Counted from the stretch's first letter, positions 35,421 to 47,890 are shown. The stretch is DNA of 64,000 nucleotides from Phoenix dactylifera (GCF_009389715.1 NC_052397.1:11791595-11855594); one strand, 5' to 3'. Numbers and translations are program-made. Notes: a model not told the origin generated them from the sequence alone.

Positions 35421-38400
35421 GCCAGAAGTGATCTCTAAATGTAGATTCCAAAGATAGTTTTGAAATCAAGTGTAGATGGAATCCTTTTCAAGTTATTTCA
35501 AGGAGTATCAAGAATAATATTCAAAAAAAGCACGAATGAAAATCCAATACCCTTTTTTTTTTTAATATATTAAGTATATAGCAACATGAGAGCAATCTAA
35601 TTAATTTTTAGAATATAGTATAAGAGCAGATAAAGATCAAAATTTATATGCTCGAAAAACATAAGATTATGTTGAATCCTTAATTCTTAATGACTTCAAA
35701 GTTCTTTCATGATATAAAAGTATTGGAGCATAGATACCAAAATATGAATTTATGCAATGTAGGATACATAAAATTCAGGGTTTTGGAAGTTCTTTTAAAG
35801 CTCTCTTAAAGACTTTCTTTTACTCCTTTAAAGATCATAGCATCAAAATCAATTAAAATGAATTGGCTCAGGATTGAAACACTAAAGTGCAAGCCAATAA
35901 GAGCTCATTAGTGGATTCCAAAGTAAATTTTCAATACTAAGACAAATGGAATTCTTTTCACTTAGTTTTCAAAACAAGTGATTTACCAATTAAGTACACA
36001 TGAAAATCCAACTTTCAAAAGATATTCAATAAAGCACAAAGTCTAATACCAAAATATGCTTAAATTGATATCAGTTTGAAACCAATTTGACATTAAAAGC
36101 ATGCTAAAAGTCCTTTGCCAAATTTACATAGAGTAATCTTTAATGATTTAGCTTTAAGTCATGTCTCTTTCTTGTATGCAAGGCTCTTGATATTAATTCA
36201 TGCTTTGTAAGTAAAACAGTTAAATTCAGAAATTAACAAGAATGATCATGAATCAAATTTAAAACATTCAAGGTGTATATTTATAAATTTCAATTTCTTA
36301 GTCATAGTTTCTCAGCAATGTATACATGAAGCACAATAAATCTTTTTAATATCAAAATAACATCATATGTTTAGAACCATTTGTTTGCAATCAAGATCAT
36401 TGAAAAACGCATCATTTAGACTAATTTTAATAAACTTATAAGATAGAAAATGATATGTTTTAGATGCGTATCGAAGCAAACAATCAAGGCATCAAAAGTA
36501 ATTCTATTTTTCTTAAATCGTAGTTTTTATCTAGAAATCATATTGAGTTATTTTCCAAAATGATGCAATCATTGAAGCATATAATGAAAGTTACAAAAAT
36601 GCAATGATAGAAACATTTTTAAATTAAGTTTAAGCTTTTATACAAAATCAGATTCAGAATTTCATAAAAATTTTCAAGGAGGCTTTCAGGATTATAATTT
36701 GAGATATGCATCTTCTATTGTAGCTTATCTTAAATTATTAAGATTGAAAACACATATTTCAAGAACATTAGAGCACATCCAGAATCTTTGTAATTCATAT
36801 TGAATTTTGGTACAAATTGGAGGACATTATGTACTAATGTTAGGCAAGATAAAAGATAAATCGGAATCAATTCATTTTGCCTAATTTACAAATTCAAATT
36901 ATTCTTTTCTTTTATTTTTCAAAATATATTCATTAAAACAAAATGATGTTGTTGTTGGTAATAACATATTTCAATCAAATTTTATAGGCATGAAGCATTA
37001 CAAGTTATATTTAGGAAAGATCTTTGTTATTTGAATATTGAAAACATATAATTCAAAACATCATGTGACATGCAAAATATATTATGCATTAAAATATTAA
37101 GAACAAGCATGTCAAGGATCAAAATCAATTCTTTTCAAATAAACTCTCCCTATTTAAATATAATCTTGTACTGATTTCATCCTTAAAGTGTGTTTTCAAG
37201 TGATTAAAAAAATTGACTTGATTCTTCTTATATACTTTCATTTACTTTGTCTTTTATTTTTACCTTCTTATGCTCTATACTCTATTTGCTCCCTATCCGG
37301 TGGAGTTGGAAGGGGCACGAGGTACTACCACTAGCCTCCCTCTTGTGCCGTCCCTAATATACCCTACACCGAATAGTTGGGTCAAATAGTGCCGGGTACT
37401 ACCACTAGCCTCTCCATTGGCACCATCCCTATGATGAGCAAAATAGAAATGTTAAAATGTTCACTTCAAACTTTTTATGTAATTAATTACAGATTTTATC
37501 TCTTCCAAAAGGAATGTTCATATTAGTCTCACAAATGTGCCAAATATATTATGCTTGTTTTGCTTTTCCTAAAGATTGGAGTATTCCCTTGAATAATTGT
37601 TCATTTTCTTTTCTTTATCTCTCTTTCTTTTTATTATTTCAAGTAATTACATGAAAGAGCAGAATAAAAAATTAATCTAATATGCTGCATATAAATATAT
37701 ACCATGCAAACAGCATTTTCATTATGCCCAATGATTCATAGCTTATCACAAGTTATTTTGAATTAGAGGTTTGAGGCATAAGCTTGTGTATTTCATGGTT
37801 ATGCATTATATAGGAAAAGGTAGTTTAATCACACCATGAAACAATTATTACTAGCATGAGAATGAAGCATGATATCAAGATGATCAACAATTAAAGGTTT
37901 AATCATGCTACCATATAATTTCACACTATTGATTTTGCTCAACTAACTCGCAAGAGAAGAGTTTAGATTACCAGTACATTTAGCATTCTTCAAGCCAAAT
38001 ACCTTTTAGATTCTTTACACCCTTGGCTGAAGAAAATCTCTCCCTTTTTTTTTGTTTGCAAGGGAATGTTTATTGTATCTTTCATCGATGTGTCCTTCAA
38101 GTTGAAATTTCTTGCTCATAAATTCTGTATCATTAGCAAAATCTTTTTCTTTTTTGAAAGAAAATCATTAGTTGCTTCAACATACAAAACATTCATACAA
38201 CATATTTCTTAACTAGATGACTCAACATAAGATATGACAATAATTGAATGTTGAGTCACTTTACTCAAGAGATTGCCTAAATATAAGCAAGCACATGTCA
38301 CTTGAACTAAAGAGATAGTTTCATTAACCAAGATGGTTCAAGAACAAGCATGTGAGGCAATAGGAAGATTCATCAAGGTCAAATCAATTTTTTGTTTTCA

Positions 38401-39812
38401 GAATCAATTTAGCTTAGATTCTATTTGCTTAAGATAACTATCAATAAGACGTGCTAGCTAAGTTTTAATCAAATTATCTTAAACAGTTGTTTCTATCAAA
38501 ATTCAGATTGTTACATAGAATCAAAATGATAAACTATATTCTCAATAAAGGATCTAGTTTTAATAAGAATAGTATGAATTGATATATCTACAACTAGTAT
38601 CTTTTCATTGAATATTCTATATGCATTGCTTGAAGAGTAATATCCAAAGAAATATTTATTTTATCAGATTTGACATTATTTTCATAAGAACATATCAAGC
38701 ATGACATGTATGACTGAAAAATATAAAAGATATACAATATATCATTTTCTATTTTTTAGAAGATCAAAAGGAGTTTTCTAATAGAAACCATATGTATGAC
38801 AAGCAATGATGATAGCTTTTAACAGAAATCATTTAAGTAGATGACTATCATACAACATTGTCTTTTTCATTTCTTCAAGGATTCTATCAACTCTATTTTA
38901 TTTATGGTGTTCTTGGTGTAGAAACAATTGTATTCAATATTATTTTCTGTGCACAACTCAATAAGAAATTGGTTTTCAAAACTATGCCATGATACAATTT
39001 TATTTTCATAGTTTGCAAACCTTTTTCATTTGAACCCTTTTTGTGAGTTTGTGCCAATGCAGAAAATATTTTAATTTAAGTGCCAAGAACAAAACCAATA
39101 TTAGCTTTGAGAAATTTTCCACAATTACAAAATCAGAAAGCTTATCTCCTAGGTTCACAATCCTAGAGATCCAAACAAGTTCTTATGGAGAATTTTCAAA
39201 GGCTAAAGGTGAAAACAATATTTTCAGATTTAGAAATGATTCTAGTTTATTTTTCTAGATGACATACATAGCAAACTTTGACCTTGCAAAAATTAATCTA
39301 AGTGAACCAATGACAAGGTCTTTTGAGATTAAGTCCATACTAGTATGAGTTGATTTTATACGCCAAAACTAGTCTATTTAATCTTGGTATTCTTAATGTA
39401 TATATATAAAAAAAAAATACCAAGTAGACATTCTTGTGTTTATGATCAATAGAAGATAATGCCGAGGATAAGAACTCTCAATCAAGTATATAGAGAATTC
39501 AAAGAGTTATTCTAAGAGTATTGATTAAGTAAATTATCCATCAATAACTGAAGCATAATATAGGAAGATGGAGTGATTTGGATATATTTTCCTTTTTTTT
39601 ATACCAAAAGTATCACTTATATCACAGAAATGATTAATACTAGCTACAATTTCAATATGAGAGGATGCAAGGATTACTAATTTCATTATTTCTTCCATTT
39701 TGGTCACTCTTCTTAATTATATTTTAAGTTCTATTCTTTAACACGTGTCTAGAGAACCCATTGTCCAGATTCATTGGAATCTTGGGTAGCTAGACACATT
39801 TGCTAAAAATGA
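35421..39812 (-). pseudogene. Heavily decayed Copia pol (protease to RNase H)
   Basis: No long frame survives, but ordered remnants can be read on the minus strand. A protease trace (QWVLDTC for the usual WYLDSGC) lies near 39770-39745. A pre-integrase remnant with MDLISKDLVIGSLRLIF lies near 39350-39290. Integrase remnants DFVIVENFSKLILVLFLA and then TLEEM-like ILEEMKKTMLYDSHL and KTPFDLLKNRK lie at about 39140-38740. Toward 35421 I could not place reverse-transcriptase motifs. Spacing from integrase to RNase H is about right for a complete pol, so decay is by point changes and small indels rather than one large deletion. Confidence 0.8.
37297..37433. repeat. GC-rich island with a duplicated motif inside decayed pol
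   Basis: Two copies of GGTACTACCACTAGCCTC (starting near 37320 and 37406) are each followed by a GGCACCATCC / GTGCCGTCC-like word. The composition contrasts sharply with the AT-rich surroundings. Its origin is unknown; it may be an insertion. Confidence 0.5.
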
Positions 39813-40916
39813 TCATGTTTTCAACTTAGAAATCCAAGCTCTTTTGGGTCCTTGCAGGTTAGCTATAATTGTTCCTTTTGGAACCCATATTCTCTTAATT
39901 ACCATTTTGTCTATTAGTTTGCAGGTTTTAGGATTACAAGTAATATACTTCTGCATATTCTTGCTAAATTTAAACAACATAGATTTAGCAAAAACAGATA
40001 ATGAATTTTCAGTTTTTTGTTTCTGTTTATTAGTTTCACCAGATTTGTGAAAAATTGTTTTAGGATGAATAGTGGAGGATTTACGAATTATATTCTCGAA
40101 AGATTTTTGAGTGTACCAAGGTTGATATCCCAATCCAGCTTTGTCATATACAGCTCTTGAATTTTCTATCATTAAATTCAGTTTTTCAAAGCTGAGAGTG
40201 AATCTTTCAACAATAGGTTTCAAATTATCAACTTCTTTAGTTAATTTTTCATTATCTTCTGAAAGCAGTTCATTGTTTTTCTTAAGTTTATCATGGCTTT
40301 CAGTGAGAAGTTGATTTCTCTGATTTAGTTCTTTATTTTCTTTAATTAAGATTTCAATTTCATTAGTCAGTTTTAGTTTTTCATCTATTAGGATTTGATT
40401 TTCATTCTTCAAGTTCTTGTTCCTACAAATAAGTTTCTTATGTTCTAAATACAAATCAGAAAAGATATCATGAAGTTTATCAAATATAAAATCATCTTTA
40501 GTTTTAGCATGTACCTCATATATCTCATCTTCATGTGCCATTAAGCATGAATTTGCAATATGATGCTGCTCTTCTTCTACACATGATGTTTCAGATTTGT
40601 TAGTGCATTCATATTTAACTTCAAGCATATTCCATATTTTCTTAGCAGTTGTGCAAAAAGATATGCAATTAAGTTCACTATCATCTAATGCACAAAATAG
40701 CACATTCATGGCTTTTGCATTTTGCTGATCCATTTTCTTATCATGATTAGTGCTTGTGTGTGGTCCATTGACTATGATACTCCATAAATCATAGTCATGT
40801 GCTTGAATGAAAATGCACATGCGTGCTTTCCAATATGTATAGTTTATGCCATTAAAAAGTGGAGGTCTATCAATTAATTGTCCCTCTCCTATAGAACATC
40901 CCACTTGGATTGTCAT
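39813..40916 (-). CDS. Copia Gag, internally shortened, SIRE type
   Basis: 367 codons from ATG 40916 to the stop ending at 39813. The N-terminus has PPLFNGINYTYWKARMCIFI (Gag N-terminal block) and a UBN2 start (KKMDQQNAKAMNVLFCALDD, KKIWNMLEVKYE). It then jumps at about residue 110 to an acidic stretch and ANSCLMAHEDE, which normally lies far downstream. Residues about 150-250 are lysine/glutamate/leucine-rich with heptads and should form a coiled coil. FTLSFEKLNLMIENSRAVYDKAGLGYQP follows, then the RIWVPKGT linker before protease. Most of UBN2 and the CCHC zinc knuckle are missing. The frame stays open through the deletion although adjacent pol is wrecked. Confidence 0.85.
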   Translation of the reverse strand: MTIQVGCSIGEGQLIDRPPLFNGINYTYWKARMCIFIQAHDYDLWSIIVNGPHTSTNHDKKMDQQNAKAMNVLFCALDDSELNCISFCTTAKKIWNMLEVKYECTNKSETSCVEEEQHHIANSCLMAHEDEIYEVHAKTKDDFIFDKLHDIFSDLYLEHKKLICRNKNLKNENQILIDEKLKLTNEIEILIKENKELNQRNQLLTESHDKLKKNNELLSEDNEKLTKEVDNLKPIVERFTLSFEKLNLMIENSRAVYDKAGLGYQPWYTQKSFENIIRKSSTIHPKTIFHKSGETNKQKQKTENSLSVFAKSMLFKFSKNMQKYITCNPKTCKLIDKMVIKRIWVPKGTIIANLQGPKRAWISKLKT

Positions 40917-40965
40917 GATCTTTAACTATTGATTGTGAGATCAATGAGTACTATTGGAGCACCTT

Positions 40966-40979
40966 GCTCGGATACCACT
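40966..40979 (-). other. Primer-binding site of the SIRE-like Copia element
   Basis: AGTGGTATCCGAGC on the minus strand, directly after the 5' LTR. It differs by one base from the usual Copia site TGGTATCAGAGC, complementary to initiator Met-tRNA, and fixes the element's orientation. Confidence 0.85.
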
Positions 40980-42552
40980 TATTGCCCAAGGTGACAAGCC
41001 AAGAAGGGGGGGGGGGGTAAATTGATTTCTTTTAATTTTAACTATCTTACTTGTGTTAAATGATGAGTCAATGAACTTAAACAAATCACAATACAAACGA
41101 CAAGAAGTATAGTGGTTCGGTGCTCTCCTTAGCACCTACGTCCACTCCCCAAGCGACCCCTTGGGAATTCACTATAATCCCGCGGATTACAGTTGGATTG
41201 TTTTCCGGGCTCACAATCCAAAAACCTTTACACTTTGGTTTTTCGGGTTCACCAAAAACCTATGTTGGTTTTACGGGCTCACCAACGAACCTATACAATT
41301 GGTTTTACGGGTTCACCAACAACCTACGTTGGTTTTACGGGCTTACCAACAACCTATGTTGGTTTTACGGGCTCACCAACGAACCTTTACAATTGGTTTT
41401 CCGGGTTCACCAATCAACCTATTCCGTTGGTTTTGCGGGCTAACCAACCAACCTTTACAAGTAGTCTAATAAACAAAGGAAGAAGATTTAAACTCCTAGA
41501 TGAGCAAATATAACAATATAATCTACAAAAAAGAGTTTAGAGAATATTTATCGCTTGATGTGACTTCTCTCTTCTTTATCAAGGATGCTTCACTCTTCAA
41601 GGGTGGATGGAGCTCTTGATGACTCTTTGAATCTGCTCAACCACTTTCTTTTGATTCTTGAATGAAGCACTTGGATGAAGCTTGCCTTGCTAGGGTTCTC
41701 TCTTGAATGCACTTGATGTATTTTTCAAAGCTTGCTTCCTCTGATGAATACTCCCTCTTAAATACTTCTCCAACCTCCAAATAGTCCTTCCTGACCGTTG
41801 GATTGAAGAAACTAGCCGTTTATAGCCGTTGGGAGTCCAAAAAGCACTTCTGCACAACTAGCCGTTATGCTTCTGCCCGTGCTTGGGTCGGCTCAACCTG
41901 TCCTTGGGTCGACCCAACTTTCACTTTAGTCAACTCAAACATTCCTTGGGTCGACCCTCTCAGAATCCACAGAAACTTGAAATTCAGCCTTCCTTCACTT
42001 GGGTCGACCCAACCTTTCTTTGGGTCGACTCAAGGTTCAGTTGGGTCGACTCAACTTCTTCTTGGGTCGACCCTAACAGGGTTTCCAAAGAACTTTTTCT
42101 GTCTTCTGTTCTGTCTTGCCTTTGGGTCGACCCTCTCAGGGTTTGGGTCGACTCAACTACTTCTTGGGTCGACTCAACTACTTCTTGGGTCGACCCTCTC
42201 AGTAAATCCAGAGAACCATTTTTCTGTCTTGTTTTGAGGATCTTGATCCTTGGGTCGACTCATGCTTTCCTTGGGTCGACTCAACTCACTGTTCATCTTT
42301 GCCATTTTTGCAGAAGTGTGCCAAATATTTTCTTGATGTGCCGGGGTCGACCCAATCATCCTTTGGGTCGACTCAATCCACACTTTGCTGCATCTCAAGG
42401 TTAGATTCATTCAAATGAACAATGAAATGTATCTATATCAATTAATACAAAATATACTGAGAGTAATAAACTTATAAATGAAGTATCGATTTAACTTATA
42501 ACATACTCTAGATAATTGCTTGTTAATCATCAAAATAACACTATCATCCTCA
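40980..42552 (-). repeat. 5' LTR of the SIRE-like Copia element
   Basis: 1573 bp, matching 32479-34039. The right boundary has an intact TG (minus strand), while the terminal CA beside the primer site reads TA. A TATA-like TATTTAA on the minus strand near 41765-41759 lies just downstream of the palindrome array at 41880-42370. Confidence 0.92.
41880..42370. repeat. GTCGAC palindrome array, 5' LTR copy
   Basis: Homologous to 33365-33865. One unit near 41930 reads AGTCAACTC where the other LTR has GGTCGACTC, a CpG-to-CpA change. One inter-unit segment differs in copy number between the LTRs (TCAACTACTTCTTGGGTCGA occurs once more here). Confidence 0.85.
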
Positions 42553-42557
42553 GATCA

Positions 42558-43490
42558 TTTGCACTGATGTACACTAGACCACTACTAAAAATATTGCAAG
42601 TTAATCTGGCCTTCAAAACTCTTAATAACTTTTTCATAGTTATGAGTCAAGTGTCAAGTTCTATCCTTCTTTTAGTTAGACTAACAATGGCCAGGAGGTC
42701 TCAAGGCTTTATGATGGGAATTGTATAGGCAAATAGTCTTTTTAGTAGAATAAATGCGGGCAGATGGTTGAAAGTAGTCTAAAATATGTTTCAACTATTT
42801 GTGCTTGAATTCGGAAGTTGGTTCAGCGATAGATGTAGTCGATGGGGTAGAGGGTCTGCAGATACTCGTCGAGCTCCTCATTGCCCCAATCTTCCCTGTA
42901 GGCTCCCTGCTCCGCCAGCGCGACAACTGTCCAAATCATTTGGCGCAATGGTTGGTTGGTTAAGTAGGATGCCTTCCGCTATGTTATTTATATCTAAACT
43001 TTTTATTTCCCTTTCATGTAGCTTGATCTAACTTAAGTTGAGATTAGTAATATCTCTAACCTAGTTTCTTTTTAGTTGCACAATTAGATATAATAAAATA
43101 TTAGAAAATTTATATTCAAGTTCTTGTGAGAGTTATATTAGAATGAACGTATTTAAAATATTGATGGACCTTTAAAACAATGAATTAATTTTTCACTAGG
43201 TGGAACTTAAGAATTTATATTAAGATCTCATAGCCAAATTTGAATTGGGCTTGTCCAAATTAAGATTGATTTGGATTTAAAAGTTCATAAAACTAATGCT
43301 TGGCTTTTCCTACAGTAAAATGCTAAAAGATATATAGTGTTTATCTGGTGGGGGATACAATTATATTGCTTTGTGAGAGTTAGGTCAAACCAAATTAAAT
43401 TTTGTGCTTAGTTTATTGAATTTTACTGATAAAATTATTCAAATTTGATAAACTAAATATGTTATACGAACAGAAGCAAATTTCAAAGAA
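42558..43490. other. Intergenic with a GC-rich exon-like island
   Basis: AT-rich except for 42820-42960, where a GC-rich open frame lies on the minus strand (separate entry). No mobile element boundary was recognised after the GATCA duplication. Confidence 0.4.
42823..42948 (-). pseudogene. Exon-like GC-rich ORF, unidentified
   Basis: On the minus strand a frame reads MIWTVVALAEQGAYREDW, then GNEELDEYLQTLYPIDYIYR and a stop (42825-42823). The acidic/aromatic make-up and high GC against AT-rich flanks look like a genuine C-terminal exon or a captured gene fragment. I recognise no family, and no upstream exon was found. Confidence 0.3.
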
Positions 43491-43497
43491 AGGAGAA

Positions 43498-43570
43498 TAG
43501 GTATTAGCTCAGTTGGTTGGCATCCTCTCCTAAGGGTATGCTTATTGTAAAGATCCAAATTCTAACTTTG
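43498..43570 (+). other. tRNA-like head, probable decayed SINE or tRNA relic
   Basis: TTAGCTCAGTTGGTTGGCAT matches the D-arm/box A region of tRNAs. About 45 bp downstream AGATCCAAATTCT is a poor box B (expected GGTTCGAATCC). It does not fold as a full tRNA by eye, so a functional tRNA is unlikely. Confidence 0.35.
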
Positions 43571-46500
43571 TAATGACATTTTAGCACTATAATTTAGAAA
43601 ACACTAGTTTTTTCGAAGCCTCTTGTTCATATGTATCATCAAAAAGGTGCTATTCTATAATATTTGTTTAACAATTAAAGAAAAGAATTCAGGAATTGCT
43701 TTATTCAAAAATTAATTGAAAGTCTTTCAACTTATAGCCCTCATGTGCCATCTTTTTATCTTAAATTAAGATGTAGTATAGTTTAATTTGTACTAATTTA
43801 TAATTTGTTTTAAATTTTGATGAATCAAGTACTATGTAATTAAATTTTCTTTATAATATATTTGTGTCATACCTCGTAGAACCCTCTATATTTGTGCAAA
43901 AATTCGGACTCATACAAAAAGCTCCTTTTAGATACTTCTAGGTACAAGTTTAATGCACGTAAAATGCTTATGACTCCTAAATATTTTGGATATAGGATAA
44001 ATTGAATACATCTTAAATTTTAAATATTTAAAATTATATGTTATTAGTTCTTAAAAATTGTTTAAGAATGATTAGAGTTGAAATATTTTTAGCTCTAGTT
44101 TGGATGAATTAGAGAGCAAGAGAAAGATTGCTAGGCAAGAATGTTGGGAAGGAAGTCTTGTGTTAACATATCCAGGATCAGGAAGAGATTGATGATACTA
44201 AATCTGATTAGAGATATTATGGGAGTTGAAAGTCGAGAAATTTTTCCATTATTATGTAGGATGCTTTTGGAGATTTTAAATTTAACATCATGACTTTAAT
44301 TTTTCTCATGAATTTAATTTTTTTTATTTTTAGAATTTTGGATTCTCTATGAGGTGTTTGTTTGTTAAATAGAGAAAGTTCAAAACTGGGAATTTTGAAA
44401 TAGAAGAGGGACAGAAAACATGAACTTGAAAAATTCTATTCAAAGTAGAAGTTTTTAGTGTTATTATTGTAGAAAAATTTTGAAATTTTATTTTACAACC
44501 AAATACTCCATATTACTCAGTTATGATTAATAATTATAAAAACATGAACTGTCATGATTTTCTAGTATACTCAAACACATTGTATATTGTTAGGATCTAG
44601 ATTAAAATTTCTTAAATCTAGGGGCATATATAATGTCTAAATCTTAGGAGGCTTTCCTATATGATGTTATAGGAAGTCCCTAGATTGTATCCATGTCAAC
44701 ATATAGTCTACGTAAAGTCCTTATACAAATTTAAATTATTATATATAAGTAATATATGAGTAAAAATTTCATTTTTTATATTACTAGTAATCATGCAACT
44801 GTAATGCATGTTTAAGGAAAGAGGCAAGGAAGGGCAAGTGATAGTGTTTGATATGTTTCTGAGATGATCAATTCAAGAATCCAATCAATGTTTGGGTGTT
44901 CAATCAAAGAAATAGGTAGAGTCTAATTGGTTCGGTCTAATTTTTGGGCTACCCTTTTTGCACACACGAGCAATTCTCTTGCCACATGGTAAGTTGGATT
45001 TGGGAATTTATTGCCAAATACGAGGAATTGCTTCATTATGGAGATGTCAAATAATAGTTATGGGTTTTATGAACTTTTCATGTGTGGTGCTTCTCAACAT
45101 TTTCCTTTTTGTCCATCCTTTCAATTGTTTGTCACCGTTTTGACCTTTAAACTATATGACATTTTGTTTTTTAATTCTCTACACCGTCCATTGGAGGAGG
45201 TAATAGTTTGTACCTTGAGTGACGCATGAATATATCTGAATAGTTATATATTCTTACAAGGTTATAGCACATGCATCCATTCAAAACATATACAAGGAAA
45301 CACCCTCCCCAATTTGACTTTCCTCTTTCAAGAAATCTTAAGGGCTTAGTTTAATCATCTACAACCTTGAAGCATTCTCTTCTTATCACTAAAACAGAAT
45401 GTGTTCTCATAGAAAATATGAATTTGACTTTGTCTATCTTATTTCCTCATAAAAAAAAAGACTTTGTCTATCTTACGTATTTCCTCATCCGAAGCTTCTT
45501 AACCATCACCAGTTGGCCTTAGATACAACTTCCCCTTGCCTCCACAATGGCAAAAAAGGGCTTCACCTTCATACATTGCACCGTTCTACGTGTCAGGTCC
45601 GATAACGATCCCTTGCTATCACCGGCAGTATCTTGATTAAGAGCTATAATAAACTAAGGAAATATCTACACTTGATGACAGAAAGCCTATCACTTTCCAG
45701 TAGTTGAGATGCAAATCAAACAATTAATACACTCAAAAGCATTCCATTCGAGCATGGAATGGTATCATTTATTTTGATAACTTTTGGTTGTAGAATTGCT
45801 AATCTCTTGAAAATTACAAGGGGTGTGGGTTCGCATGTATCTACCTAGGCAAAGTCACGAGATGTTACTATCCTTGTTAGGGGTGGCAACAGTTCAGGTC
45901 AATTCTCGACACAGATCAATCCCTATGATGTTACTCGATCGACCATACTCATTCATAGCCCACTTTATTTTGCTTGAACTAATCTGGATCTAATGACTGA
46001 CTTGACCCAAATAAAGCTATATTCTCGTGACAATAGTTGATCATGGGTGATCCTTGATTTGTTTAAAATCAAACAAAAAATGAAAAAAGGATCCATATTG
46101 AGTTAAACTTAAAAGATATAGATCCAGATCTAGCTATCAAACAATGTCTAGAAGGGTCATCTTTTTGGATTCTCAATTTTTTTTCTTTTCTTTTGGTAAA
46201 TGGATTCTCAATTTTTACTACCACAAATTTAAGTAACATGTACTTCAGCTAGAGGGTGTATCGATATGGATTTTACTGCTTGTTGGTTTTTAGTATACTA
46301 TTCCTATTTAGAGGAGGGAAAGCGAAGGGAAAACAAGCCATTGGCTTCAAGATAGACAAGTCACGTAAAGCGCCATCCAGTTCATGCATGCATTTATGCG
46401 TGTTCCAAGTGCCATGCATGGAAGAGGAGATCCTCTCCCAGATCTCCCAAACCCATCTCAGCCTTGCATCAGTTTGTTACCTTTTCTTTGGATTCCTTTC

Positions 46501-47890
46501 GTTTTGGGTCACTCCCTTTAGAAAGAAAGGAAAAGATAAAGTGATGGCACATTCAAAGAATCAGCAACTAGACCACCTTAAAGGTTACACAAGATGTGAA
46601 TGTGACCTAATATTACATAGCTCCACTTGGACATGCAATTAATACTGACTAAACATGCTGCTGCCAGCTGGATGACTTTATCAGATAAAATGTAAATCGA
46701 TCCACATTGCAATTTCGTCGAGATTATTTTTTTCATGAAATGGAATTGATATTATTTGGTTTAAGAAAAAAATATCAGTTGGTTAATTACATACTTAAAG
46801 CGGTTTAAGAAGAAAAAAGGTAATTATCATGTTTTTTGGTAAGGGAAGGTTGTTTTTGGTTCTAGAACAGATAAATGAGAATAATAAAAGCATGACAATG
46901 AGAACAGTGATGTGATGGGTTATTCCAATTATTTGAATAATATTTGGATGATTGTGTTTTTTTATCTTAAAACAAAGTTTGTATGAATATATGATGCCTT
47001 TGTGCTAAATAAGTATATAGTTTATGATAATTCTCTCACAGAATATTGTCTAATTAACAAGTTTGATAAGGTGTACTACTGCAGGGTTATAGCGATTTTT
47101 TGAAAAATATTTGGCCACCGTAAAGCCTATTCCAAGACTTGCTCAAATCAAATACCACCTAACAAGAAATATAAATAAGTTATAATTAATATTGTTTATT
47201 CATGTATTATCTTTTAAACAATAATCAGATGTTATGTTCTCAAATCAAAATTGGGACCTCTCTCCAATGCTCGACACAAGCTCACAAAACATAGTTTGAG
47301 AGTTTGAGATTCGATTTTGAGTAGTGTTGGCTCTTGCTTCGACCTTTAATTAGTAAAACTCTAACTTTATAGGTTCTAGTATGGTCTACCCAAGGCATCG
47401 GTTCTAGCCTCGGTAGGTCGGGACAGGTTAATAGTTGTAAATAAGGTTAGAGCTTTTTTTGAAATAAAAATATATAATGGTAGACCATAGTCTCACTGGC
47501 TACCCATATTCTACTGTAATTAGATTTAGCTAGTTTCCATAAAAAAAAAACAGATTTAGCTAGTTATGAATCACACGGAGCTAGCATAATCATTTATCGA
47601 TCCCACCACCGAACCTTGATTCAGATGATATAATCCTAGCAATAGGCAAAAGTTTGGTCTCAAATGGGATCAGCTTTTACTTGGACCCATTTACGCCAAG
47701 CCTTTGTTCACCTTTTATTTGACTGGCTGTGCTCCTCCAAGACGTAAAGCCCATCATATCATGGTTGGTGCTATTGGAAGCTTGGTGACCTAGGCTGGTG
47801 GGATATCTATCCCATGTCCAAATCAGAATAAGAACCAACATCTATCACCATTCTTACATGACACGAAGTTCAAAAATCCTAATGGGAGCA
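43571..47890. other. AT-rich intergenic, little recognised
   Basis: At about 45890, TTAGGGGTGGCAACAG looks like one end of a hAT-type MITE, but no matching end was found. An open frame at 46256-46642 (128 codons, plus strand) has no recognisable domain. Nothing else stands out. Confidence 0.35.

Larger units (their letters stand above)
32479..42552 (-). mobile_element. SIRE-like Copia element, complete ends, decayed pol
   Basis: 10,074-bp element in minus orientation, flanked by target duplications GATCA (32474-32478 and 42553-42557). The 5' LTR is 40980-42552 and the 3' LTR 32479-34039. A primer-binding site (AGTGGTATCCGAGC, 40979-40966) follows the 5' LTR. The polypurine tract (AAAAAGGGGGAGAT, minus strand, about 34053-34040) abuts the 3' LTR. 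Gag is open but internally shortened, pol is eroded beyond reading in most places, and a C-terminal RNase H piece survives at 35420-35217. The LTRs differ at about 28 positions plus a few indels, roughly 98% identical by eye. It inserted only 233 bp from the Tork-like element. Confidence 0.92.

Noticed and set aside
43498..43570. Functional tRNA gene
   Set aside because: Only the D-arm region matches; the T-arm and acceptor stem do not pair, so it is listed only as a tRNA-like relic.
46256..46642. 128-codon plus-strand frame as a gene
   Set aside because: No domain, no family resemblance and no promoter signals; length alone is weak evidence.
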